Positions 57,393 through 64,000 of a stretch of 64,000 nucleotides of DNA are shown one piece after another. The notes beneath the pieces were generated by a model. That model was not told the origin of the DNA and did not search any database. It saw only the letters and a program-made list of their open reading frames with translations. A program made the position numbers and the translations under genes. Position 1 is the first letter of the stretch, and each line of letters opens with the position of its first letter. This stretch comes from Paraperibacillus marinus (GTDB lineage: Bacteria; Bacillota; Bacilli; Bacillales; DSM-1321): contig NZ_CP143542.1 in assembly GCF_046237605.1 (NCBI RefSeq), positions 3,038,001 to 3,102,000 on the forward strand, written 5' to 3'.

Positions 57393-59138
57393 ATGAATAT
57401 TATCTGTACTACCCTTAATGCCAAGTATATCCATACCAGTCTATCCATCCGCTATCTAAAAGCCTGCGCGGAGCCTGAATACAATGTCGGCATCGCTGAA
57501 TACACCATCAAGGATCCCGCCATCAATATCGTAACGGACCTTTACAATAAGAATCCCGATGTCATCGGCTTCAGCTGTTATATATGGAATATTGAAGAAA
57601 CGATAAAAGTCATTTCTATCCTGAAAAAAATAAAGCCTGAACTGACGATCATCCTCGGCGGTCCGGAAGTAACCTATGATGCCATTCACTGGCTGGACAG
57701 GATCCCGGAAGCGGATTTCATCGTCATCGGTGAAGGCGAAGCCTCCTTCAAACAACTGCTTATCCAGCTTGATGGAAGCCGCGATTTCTCGGCCATACCC
57801 GGCCTTGCCTACCGGGTAGACGGCAAACATAAAATTCAGCCGGGGGCTGCAAAGCTTGATTTGAGGGAAATGCCTTCTCCCTATCGTTTTGTTGAAGACA
57901 TTCCCCATCTGTCCAAACGTGTGATTTATATCGAAACCAGCAGAGGCTGTCCCTTCAGCTGCCAGTTCTGCCTGTCATCCATCGAGGTTGGCGTACGCTA
58001 TTTTGACAGGGAAAAGGTGAAGGAGGATATCCGTTACTTACTGGCAAACGGTGCGAAGACCATCAAGTTCGTGGACAGAACTTTTAACATCAGCCGCAGC
58101 TACGCTCTTGAGATGTTCCAGTTCCTGATTGACGAACATGTGCCCGGCAGTGTCTTCCAATTTGAAATAACGGGGGATATCATGAGGCCGGAGGTCATCG
58201 AATTCTTGAACCAGAATGCCCCCGAAGGGCTTTTCCGATTTGAAATAGGTGTCCAGTCAACCAATGATCCAACAAACGAGCTTGTGAAAAGAAGGCAGAA
58301 CTGGGAGAAGCTTACCCGTACCGTCACGATGGTCAAGGATGGAGGAAAAATAGACCAGCATCTCGACTTGATTGCCGGGCTTCCTGAGGAGGATTATGAA
58401 ACCTTTAAGAAGACCTTCAATGATGTATTTGCCCTGAGGCCCGAGGAGCTCCAGCTAGGATTCCTTAAGATGCTTAGGGGGACCGGCCTTAGACATACCG
58501 CTGCGCAGCATGGGTACATCTATATGGACAAGTCGCCATATGAGATCCTGGGAAACAATCTGTTGAGCTTTGAAGATATTGTAAGAATCAAACAGGTTGA
58601 GGATGTTCTGGAAAAATACTGGAATGACCACCGGATGGACCGGACCATGGAGTACCTGGTTTCCCATGCATTTCCCACCGCCTTCGACTTCTTCCAGGAA
58701 TTTGGTTCTTACTGGGAAGAGCGGGGCTGGTCAAGAATTGGACATCAGCTTGAGGATCTTTTCAAACGGCTTGAAGAATTCCTCGCCGCAAGTGTCAAGA
58801 AAAGCCCCGCTGCTGATGGCCTGATGAGATATGATTATCTGGCCGGCCATAAGTATAAGCCTCGCAAAACCTGGTGGGAGACCGGCCTGACGAAAGAAGA
58901 CCGGAATGAAATTTACAGACAGATCCTGAAAAACCCACAATTGCTCGGCACTGAGTTCAGTCTCCTGTCCCTCGGTGAGAAGGAGCTTCATAAGCATACT
59001 ATGGTAGAGAAAATAGAGTTCGATATTGCCGCAGGCACCGCAACTCCCTCCCTGCTGATTGCCTATTTCCCTCCTTCAGGAGAAGGAGCGAAACTATTTA
59101 CAGTATCCGAACATGAACTAAGCCTCCATGCGGTTTGA
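57393..59138 (+). CDS. B12-binding-domain radical SAM protein (DUF4080-type)
   Basis: 581 residues from the ATG at 57393, chosen because MNIICTTLNAKYIHTSLSIRYL is the typical family start. N-terminal cobalamin-binding-like domain (about 1-130, ILGGPEVTYD), then a radical SAM core with the [4Fe-4S] cysteines 186, 190 and 193 in SRGCPFSCQFCLSS and a helical C-terminal DUF4080 region. Members are oxygen-sensitive enzymes of unknown substrate, possibly methyltransferases. The absence of the DxHxxG cobalamin motif suggests B12 may not be bound. Confidence 0.88.
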   Translation: MNIICTTLNAKYIHTSLSIRYLKACAEPEYNVGIAEYTIKDPAINIVTDLYNKNPDVIGFSCYIWNIEETIKVISILKKIKPELTIILGGPEVTYDAIHWLDRIPEADFIVIGEGEASFKQLLIQLDGSRDFSAIPGLAYRVDGKHKIQPGAAKLDLREMPSPYRFVEDIPHLSKRVIYIETSRGCPFSCQFCLSSIEVGVRYFDREKVKEDIRYLLANGAKTIKFVDRTFNISRSYALEMFQFLIDEHVPGSVFQFEITGDIMRPEVIEFLNQNAPEGLFRFEIGVQSTNDPTNELVKRRQNWEKLTRTVTMVKDGGKIDQHLDLIAGLPEEDYETFKKTFNDVFALRPEELQLGFLKMLRGTGLRHTAAQHGYIYMDKSPYEILGNNLLSFEDIVRIKQVEDVLEKYWNDHRMDRTMEYLVSHAFPTAFDFFQEFGSYWEERGWSRIGHQLEDLFKRLEEFLAASVKKSPAADGLMRYDYLAGHKYKPRKTWWETGLTKEDRNEIYRQILKNPQLLGTEFSLLSLGEKELHKHTMVEKIEFDIAAGTATPSLLIAYFPPSGEGAKLFTVSEHELSLHAV

Positions 59139-59154
59139 GGCATTATACGTCAAA

Positions 59155-59184
59155 AAATCCTCCTGCAGCTGCAGGGGGATTTGC
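59155..59184. terminator. Terminator of the radical SAM gene
   Basis: A TCCTCCTGCA/TGCAGGGGGA stem with minimal loop, flanked by AAAAAA on the left and TTTGCTTTT on the right, so it may work both ways; galU converges from the other side. Confidence 0.75.
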
Positions 59185-59231
59185 TTTTGTCAGGTTCTAT
59201 AACCGCTAACACCCTGGCTGGCCTGCAGGAA

Positions 59232-60110
59232 TCAAGCCTGTTCTGCCCCCACAAGGAGTTCGTCCATCAGGCTGATGATTTCCTTCCTCAAACCTGGATC
59301 CTGCATCGCAAATTCTATCGTTGTTTTGATAAAACCGGCTTTTTCCCCGACGTCATAACGTCTGCCCTCAAAATCATAGGCAAAGACGCGCTGAATTCCA
59401 TTCAGTTTTTCAATGGCATCCGTAAGCTGGATTTCCCCGCCTGAACCCGCTTCATGTTTCCCTAAAAACCTGAAGATTTCAGGAGTCAGGATATATCTTC
59501 CCATTATCGCTATATTGGAAGGAGCAGTGCCTGGTGCAGGCTTTTCCACAAGACCCTCAACCTGAATCCGTCTCCCATCACGGGAAGCGGGACTGATGAT
59601 CCCGTATCTGCCGGTGCTTTCTTCGGGTACAGACTGAACCCCAATCACCGAAGCTCCAGTTTCTTCATACACAGCGGCCAGCTGTCTCAAGCATGGCACA
59701 TCACTTTGCACAATATCATCTCCAAGCAAGACCGCGAAGGGTTCATCGCCTATGAAGCTGCGGGCACACCATACAGCATGTCCCAGGCCCTTCGGCTCCT
59801 TTTGCCGGATATAATGAATATCAAGATTCGAGGACTGCTGGATTTTTTCAAGAAGTTCAAACTTTTCTTTTTCAATGAGGTTCTGTTCAAGCTCAACAGA
59901 CTTATCGAAATGATCCTCGATTGCCCGCTTCCCCTTGCCCGTCACAATGATAATGTCTTCTATGCCGGAGGCGACAGCCTCTTCAACAATATATTGAATC
60001 GTGGGTTTATCCACAATCGGAAGCATTTCCTTCGGCATTGCTTTTGTGGCTGGAAGGAATCTCGTTCCAAGCCCGGCTGCCGGTATAATTGCTTTTCGGA
60101 CCTTTTTCAT
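59232..60110 (-). CDS. galU: UTP-glucose-1-phosphate uridylyltransferase
   Basis: 292 residues from the ATG at 60110, with AAGGGGTG upstream; the longer frame runs back through the small ORF. Nucleotidyltransferase motif AAGLGTRFLPATKAMPKEMLP, then VTGKGKRAIEDHFD and GLGHAVWCA. Makes UDP-glucose for glycolipids, wall polymers and, via UDP-glucose dehydrogenase, the UDP-glucuronate needed for teichuronic acid. It lies downstream of the tua genes and 19 bases after a small membrane-protein ORF. Confidence 0.95.
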   Translation of the reverse strand: MKKVRKAIIPAAGLGTRFLPATKAMPKEMLPIVDKPTIQYIVEEAVASGIEDIIIVTGKGKRAIEDHFDKSVELEQNLIEKEKFELLEKIQQSSNLDIHYIRQKEPKGLGHAVWCARSFIGDEPFAVLLGDDIVQSDVPCLRQLAAVYEETGASVIGVQSVPEESTGRYGIISPASRDGRRIQVEGLVEKPAPGTAPSNIAIMGRYILTPEIFRFLGKHEAGSGGEIQLTDAIEKLNGIQRVFAYDFEGRRYDVGEKAGFIKTTIEFAMQDPGLRKEIISLMDELLVGAEQA

Positions 60111-60129
60111 GGCTAATGCACCCCTTGTG

Positions 60130-60249
60130 TTAAAAGTACTTTTTATTACTATCCTTGCGGTACTTCGGGTAAACAAATGAATAATACAGGATCGCCAGAA
60201 AGCAGAAAGTAACATGAACAAGGAACAGAAGATTTAGAAAGTGTAACAT
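60130..60249 (-). CDS. 39-residue single-pass membrane protein upstream of galU
   Basis: Minus strand ATG at 60249 preceded by GGGAGGAATGAG, an excellent ribosome site, and stop at 60132-60130. The product has one hydrophobic helix (about residues 3-26) and a basic, tyrosine-containing tail (VYPKYRKDSNKKYF). The topology rule suggests an outside N-terminus. It is in line with and 19 bases from galU, so co-transcription is likely. I do not recognise a family; it could regulate or anchor a wall-polymer enzyme, but nothing shows this. Confidence 0.65.
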   Translation of the reverse strand: MLHFLNLLFLVHVTFCFLAILYYSFVYPKYRKDSNKKYF

Positions 60250-60321
60250 CTCATTCCTCCCGCCAGGAATTTTCAAACAGGTATTGCTGGCTGATAGATG
60301 CTGCCTGTGATATTCACCCTC

Positions 60322-60375
60322 ATTCTACCTTTCCTTTAAATATTTACCGTTACCTCAATGTTAATATTTCGTAAA
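60322..60375 (-). promoter_or_regulatory. Possible PhoP-type hexamer array before the galU unit
   Basis: On the minus strand the hexamers TTTACG (60375-60370), TTAACA (60364-60359) and GTAACG (60353-60348) are spaced exactly 11 bp apart with 5-base gaps. The known Bacillus PhoP box is repeated TT(A/T/C)A(C/T)A with about 5-base gaps. TAGAAT (60327-60322) lies 20 bases further as a candidate -10. Only the middle hexamer is a perfect match, so this is tentative. Confidence 0.4.
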
Positions 60376-60402
60376 CCCGCTTTATAAGCTTCCCTCTGAT
60401 CT

Positions 60403-61578
60403 TTACAGTGCTCTCGGTTTTGGGTATTCTTCCAAAACGATCCCGGCCATCCTCTCAAATACAGTTTGCCAATCGAATGCTTTAGCCAGTTGTTTTCGTT
60501 TTCCTTCGGTTTCCTTATCGGAAATAGCAGCCATTTTTTCGCATGATGCTATAAAAGCCTCTGCACCGCTGAAATGGAGATGAGAGTATACCCCTTCTCT
60601 GCTGTATTTTTCTGTTGAAGGAAGATTGACACCCACAACAGGCTTGCCTGCAGCTAAAAATTCAAACAGCTTGAGAGGAAATACGGCCCTGTTATATGGC
60701 GACTCTTTGTAAGGCATGATGCCGATATCGATAGCGTTCATATATTTTGGAACTTGATCCGGCTCGACGCTTCCTGTCCAGATTACATTGGACTCTGCTT
60801 GAAGCTCTGTAAATGCCCTATCTCCCTTTGTTCCGTCAGGGCCGACAAATAAAAACAGCCATTCCGGCTTCAATTGTGCCGCTTCTTTTATCAATTCAAA
60901 GTCCAGTTTCGGTTTAATGCCACCGATAAATCCTAGAACAGGTCCGTCAAAGGCGGCCGGGACTATATCTGCTTCCTCTGTCTCATCCGCAAAAAGGTGG
61001 TATTCAACTCCATTTTCAAAGGTAAAAATTCCTTCTCCTTTGAAATCAGAGCTTGCAGTAATATGGGCAGCAAGAAAGTCAGACGTACAAAAAATATGAT
61101 CAGCACTGCCTGCAATCCGGCCTTCCGCACCAGAGATGACCTTTTGCCGGAAATCCATCAGCCATGAACGTGACCCATCAATGGAAGAGGCCCAGAGGTC
61201 ACTGCAGTCGTATACGATCTGATCCCAGTCAATCTCTTCTGCAAGGCATGGAAACCCAGGAAATGTATACCACAGCGAACAAATCGTATCACCTGGCAGT
61301 TGTTCAAGAAATTCCCGGATCCCCCGGAGTTTGGCTTTATAAAAAAGATCCACATACCTGCCGAACCGGAAAACTCTATGCGGCAGAAGGTCAGGAATTA
61401 CCCACTCTGTCAGGCCGCCGGGCAGCTCCCGTACTGATTCCTGTTTTCCAGGACAAAGCCAGATCACTTTTTCTGTCCCTTCCTTTTTAAGCAAAAATTC
61501 AGCCAGTCGGTGCCGCCGGTACCTTAACTGATCCTGCCCCCATGTTCCAGCTGCAACGACCACATGTACATATTGCAT
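60403..61578 (-). CDS. tuaH: Teichuronic acid glycosyltransferase TuaH
   Basis: 391 residues with AAGGGGGATTTAGA before the ATG. Resembles B. subtilis TuaH in length and in the N-terminal VHVVVAAGTWGQDQLRYRRHRLAEFL. A GT4-like C-terminal half has FENGVEYHLF, LGFIGGIKPKLDFELI, IMPYKESPYNRAVFPLKLFEFLAAGKPVV with the donor-binding glutamate. Cytosolic or membrane-associated enzyme that adds sugars to the teichuronic acid repeat. Last tua gene. Confidence 0.9.
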   Translation of the reverse strand: MQYVHVVVAAGTWGQDQLRYRRHRLAEFLLKKEGTEKVIWLCPGKQESVRELPGGLTEWVIPDLLPHRVFRFGRYVDLFYKAKLRGIREFLEQLPGDTICSLWYTFPGFPCLAEEIDWDQIVYDCSDLWASSIDGSRSWLMDFRQKVISGAEGRIAGSADHIFCTSDFLAAHITASSDFKGEGIFTFENGVEYHLFADETEEADIVPAAFDGPVLGFIGGIKPKLDFELIKEAAQLKPEWLFLFVGPDGTKGDRAFTELQAESNVIWTGSVEPDQVPKYMNAIDIGIMPYKESPYNRAVFPLKLFEFLAAGKPVVGVNLPSTEKYSREGVYSHLHFSGAEAFIASCEKMAAISDKETEGKRKQLAKAFDWQTVFERMAGIVLEEYPKPRAL

Positions 61579-61591
61579 TCTAAATCCCCCT

Positions 61592-62350
61592 TCAAAACCG
61601 TTTCAGCACAGCATGTACCGCATAATTGGAAAAACACCAGCAGGCTTTCGCCAGGTGAAGCTTTTCAACCTTGCGATAAACAAACCAATTCATCTTTGCG
61701 GCTTTCCATTTATTTTGCGAAATAGAGCTGTTTCCCGTCCTGTACTCGGCCAGGACCTCATTAAGACCGAAAGCGGTATGACCTCTTCTTAAAATGGAGA
61801 GCCAGGTTGCAAGGTCTTGTCTCGTCCGGATATCCGGCATCTCAAAAGAGCCGGTCCTCTCTAAATCAATCATGACAGTCAAACAGCCGACAATCGTGTT
61901 CTTCAGCATCTTTTCGTAATTGATTTCAAGAGGGGCATCGACAAGCTTGTGAAGCGGGGTACCATCTTCTGAAATCATTTCATACGCTGTGAATGTAAAG
62001 GCATATTGGTTCAACTTCATGAATGCAAGCTGTTTATCCAGTTTTTCCGGCTTCCAGAGGTCATCACTATCCAGGAAGGCTACATATCTTCCACCTGCCT
62101 TTTTCAAGGCAGCATTCCTGGCGGCAGCGGCACCGCTGTTTACTTCTAGAAAGACTGGCCGTATCCTTGGATCTTCCAAAGCAAAACGGTTGATTATATC
62201 CCGCGTGTTATCTTTCGAGCAATCATCCGCAATAATCATCTCCCAATTCTGATAGCTTTGTCCCAATACAGATTCAATGGTTTCTGCAATATAATCTGCC
62301 GCATTGTAGGCAGGAGTGATAATGGAAATAAGCGTCTGTTCCTGATGCAT
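61592..62350 (-). CDS. tuaG: Teichuronic acid glycosyltransferase TuaG
   Basis: 252 residues with GGAGGTACTC upstream. GT2 family: VSIITPAYN-type start (ISIITPAYNAADYIAETIESV), IIADDCSKDNT, and the metal/donor motif FLDSDDLW. Same length as B. subtilis TuaG as I recall it. Co-transcribed between tuaF and tuaH. Confidence 0.92.
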   Translation of the reverse strand: MHQEQTLISIITPAYNAADYIAETIESVLGQSYQNWEMIIADDCSKDNTRDIINRFALEDPRIRPVFLEVNSGAAAARNAALKKAGGRYVAFLDSDDLWKPEKLDKQLAFMKLNQYAFTFTAYEMISEDGTPLHKLVDAPLEINYEKMLKNTIVGCLTVMIDLERTGSFEMPDIRTRQDLATWLSILRRGHTAFGLNEVLAEYRTGNSSISQNKWKAAKMNWFVYRKVEKLHLAKACWCFSNYAVHAVLKRF

Positions 62351-62369
62351 GCAAGAGTACCTCCTGTAG

Positions 62370-63047
62370 TTAAACTTTCCTTACGAATTCTGGAAGCAAG
62401 AGCCATAAAAATGCCAGTGTAAGGCCGATCAGCACTCCAAGAACCGCCCTTTCCTTTGAATCAAAGCCCGGGGCTGAAGTATGTCCAAGATCATCCGGCA
62501 AAAGAAAGGATGCCGGCCTCAGCGACATTTCTTCCGTCTTCAATTCATAGAGAAAGCGCTGCTGATCCACTTTCGCATCCGGCCCTACCGTTTTCCCTTC
62601 GAGCGCCTGGATGGAATCTGTTATGATCTTTTGCTTTTGCTGAAATCTCTGGCCGTCCATCTTTAAAAAGGCCCGCTGAACTGCATGCATGATCATTCTG
62701 GTCTCTTTCTGGGGCAGATTACGCACATCAAGTCTGATGCTTTGTTCTGAGATGGGTGTCACTGATAAATTCTTCAGCAGGATTCCCTGATGTTCCTCCC
62801 AGACACTCCTGGTATACTCTTTATAGAATCGGGGACTCGACAGGAGGGCGATCACTTTTTTCGAATCATTCAGCTCTGGCAGACCATAGCTGCCAAGAGT
62901 GATCAGTGCTTCTCCCTCCTGCTGCTGTGCCTCCCCGGTCCCGGCGGGAATCAAATACCCTGAACCCCCGAGGAGGACAGGAAGCAGACAGATTACAAGA
63001 AGGTACCTCCTCGCTCTGCCCAGTATTCTCTTGCCTAATGTCTCCAT
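62370..63047 (-). CDS. tuaF: TuaF, teichuronic acid chain-length/assembly protein
   Basis: 225 residues with AAGGAGCATTGCAG upstream. Transmembrane helices at each end (about 13-33 and 203-219) flank an extracellular coiled/alpha domain, a layout like Wzz chain-length regulators. Size and gene order (tuaE-tuaF-tuaG-tuaH) match B. subtilis. Wzz-like chain control is inferred from topology. Confidence 0.88.
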   Translation of the reverse strand: METLGKRILGRARRYLLVICLLPVLLGGSGYLIPAGTGEAQQQEGEALITLGSYGLPELNDSKKVIALLSSPRFYKEYTRSVWEEHQGILLKNLSVTPISEQSIRLDVRNLPQKETRMIMHAVQRAFLKMDGQRFQQKQKIITDSIQALEGKTVGPDAKVDQQRFLYELKTEEMSLRPASFLLPDDLGHTSAPGFDSKERAVLGVLIGLTLAFLWLLLPEFVRKV

Positions 63048-63064
63048 ATCTGCAATGCTCCTTA

Positions 63065-64000
63065 TCAGGGAAATCTTGATTCTCTATGTTTCAATACTGA
63101 AACAAGGGCGATCACTATGCCCAGGAGTACCCAATGAAAGTAAAGATTCATAACTGAGCTAGGGCTAATAGAAGAAACCAGGAAGCCGGCAAGGGCCGGC
63201 AGGCAGGCTTCTATCAGCATCCTGCCTTTTTTGGTTTCGCTGCCATGCACACGGAACAGGATGATCATTAAGCTTCCATACATGATGACATAGCCCCCAA
63301 AGACAAATATCCCAAAGCTTCCCAGTATTTCAGCCAGCCAATTATGGACTTGAAGGACTGCACCTGTATAGTAAATCGGTTCATGCTCCAAATAATATGG
63401 CAGATTCCCGGCACCTACCCCGAAGCCGAGCGATCCTGTAAAATACATAAAGGTGTTCTTAAGCAGGTTAATCCTGGCTGTATTGGAGGGCAGAACTCCA
63501 TAGGACTGGAGTACTCCGCTTTGAAAATCAGAATAGAGTGCAGGCAGTTGATACAGGAAGAACAGCACTCCCACAGCTAAAGCGGCTGTTACAAAATAGA
63601 CAGCTGCTTTCTTTAATGTACGCGGCAGGATTATCATCATATAAACAGCTAATCCAGCTGCCGCCCCAAGAAGGCTTGCCCGTGATTCAGTCAGATCAAT
63701 TAAATATATGGACAGCAGGGCCAGCAGGCAGCATCCTGCCTTGATGAAGCCATTGCCAACATTCTTTGCTCCACTCAGGTAAAAGAAAAAGGTGATGGTC
63801 AAAAAAGCTGCAAAATCATTCTGATTGAAAAAAACAGATGTTGGATAATTCAATTTGTATGATGGCCCGCCATACAGGGAAGAAGTAGGAAGCTGGTAAG
63901 CAGCAGCATGATTGTATACTCCTATAGCCATTAAAAGGGCAGACATGGACATCCAGATGACACAAGCCGCTATCAGCCTGTTAAGCGTGGTAAAGGTAAA
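63065..64000 (-). CDS. tuaE: TuaE, teichuronic acid polymerase (5' end outside window)
   Basis: The frame is open to the window edge, so the N-terminus is missing; 311 codons including the stop are visible, with multiple hydrophobic helices. SVFFNQNDFAAFLTI and GVGAGNLPYYLEH followed by HNWLAEILGSFGIFVF match the Wzy/O-antigen ligase pattern. TuaE polymerises the glucuronate-containing repeats at the membrane. In Bacillus the operon is induced by phosphate limitation; its promoter lies outside this window. Confidence 0.9.
   Translation of the reverse strand, partial: FTFTTLNRLIAACVIWMSMSALLMAIGVYNHAAAYQLPTSSLYGGPSYKLNYPTSVFFNQNDFAAFLTITFFFYLSGAKNVGNGFIKAGCCLLALLSIYLIDLTESRASLLGAAAGLAVYMMIILPRTLKKAAVYFVTAALAVGVLFFLYQLPALYSDFQSGVLQSYGVLPSNTARINLLKNTFMYFTGSLGFGVGAGNLPYYLEHEPIYYTGAVLQVHNWLAEILGSFGIFVFGGYVIMYGSLMIILFRVHGSETKKGRMLIEACLPALAGFLVSSISPSSVMNLYFHWVLLGIVIALVSVLKHRESRFP

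Noticed and set aside
60113..60221. Long N-terminal extension of galU
   Set aside because: It runs through the small membrane-protein ORF in another frame; the ATG at 60110 has its own ribosome site and starts the conserved domain.

Overview
The window looks like chromosome of an endospore-forming, motile member of the Bacillaceae (Bacillus sensu lato). The evidence is gene content and order shared with the Bacillus subtilis ykw/cheV/ykv/mtn/kinE neighbourhoods (ykyB, cheV, patA, ykwC, ptsHI, ykvS, ykvI, mhqR, spo0E, ykvA, the mtn genes, kinE, ykrP-like), sporulation kinases and a Spo0E phosphatase, three SAM-I (S-box) riboswitches, and strong AAGGAGG-type ribosome binding sites with frequent TTG/GTG starts. 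The fused permease/binding-protein compatible-solute transporter is of the OpuF type, which I recall being described in Bacillus infantis and relatives. No rRNA, tRNA, CRISPR array, integrase or transposase was seen.

Layout. 1-9.9 kb: the 5' part of a PAS-GGDEF-EAL protein, two fluoride channel genes, ykyB, a small HD hydrolase, cheV with a sigma-D type promoter, corA, patA, a 3-hydroxyisobutyrate-dehydrogenase-like gene and an SDR. 10-19 kb: opuF, ptsHI, a PilZ protein, a second SDR, an orphan sigma-like factor and ykvS, with four copies of a dispersed ~180 bp repeat. 19-29 kb: a lipoprotein, a YkvI transporter, a membrane sporulation-type kinase, an S-box controlled metNIQ-M20 hydrolase operon and an M3 oligopeptidase. 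29-32 kb: an AT-rich island with a secreted L,D-transpeptidase-like protein and wreckage of a type VII secretion (LXG-like) lipase locus. 32-43 kb: an mhqR-like repressor with a clear promoter/operator, an Fsr-type exporter, a 21 bp tandem array, a chrA pair, and a peptide ABC transporter plus gamma-glutamyltransferase. 43-56 kb: Lrp regulator, ZIP transporter, Spo0E, YkvA, the complete methionine salvage set in four transcription units, and a KinE-like kinase. 56-64 kb: a membrane acyltransferase, a B12-binding radical SAM protein, galU with a new 39-residue membrane ORF, and the end of a teichuronic acid operon (tuaE partial, tuaF, tuaG, tuaH).

How the genes connect. MtnK and MtnA, then MtnW, MtnX, MtnB, MtnD, MtnE and MtnU, recycle methylthioribose to methionine; SAM represses mtnKA, mtnWXBD and metNIQ-M20 through S-boxes. 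GalU supplies UDP-glucose, the precursor of UDP-glucuronate for teichuronic acid, and a possible PhoP-type hexamer array precedes it. KinE-like, KinB-like and Spo0E proteins act on the sporulation phosphorelay. The peptide importer beside gamma-glutamyltransferase suggests use of gamma-glutamyl peptides such as glutathione.

Most of the window is ordinary core genome. The least explained signals are the six-copy dispersed repeat, the strictly 21-periodic array, the decayed LXG-like locus, and short genes that a 60-residue length cut-off misses.
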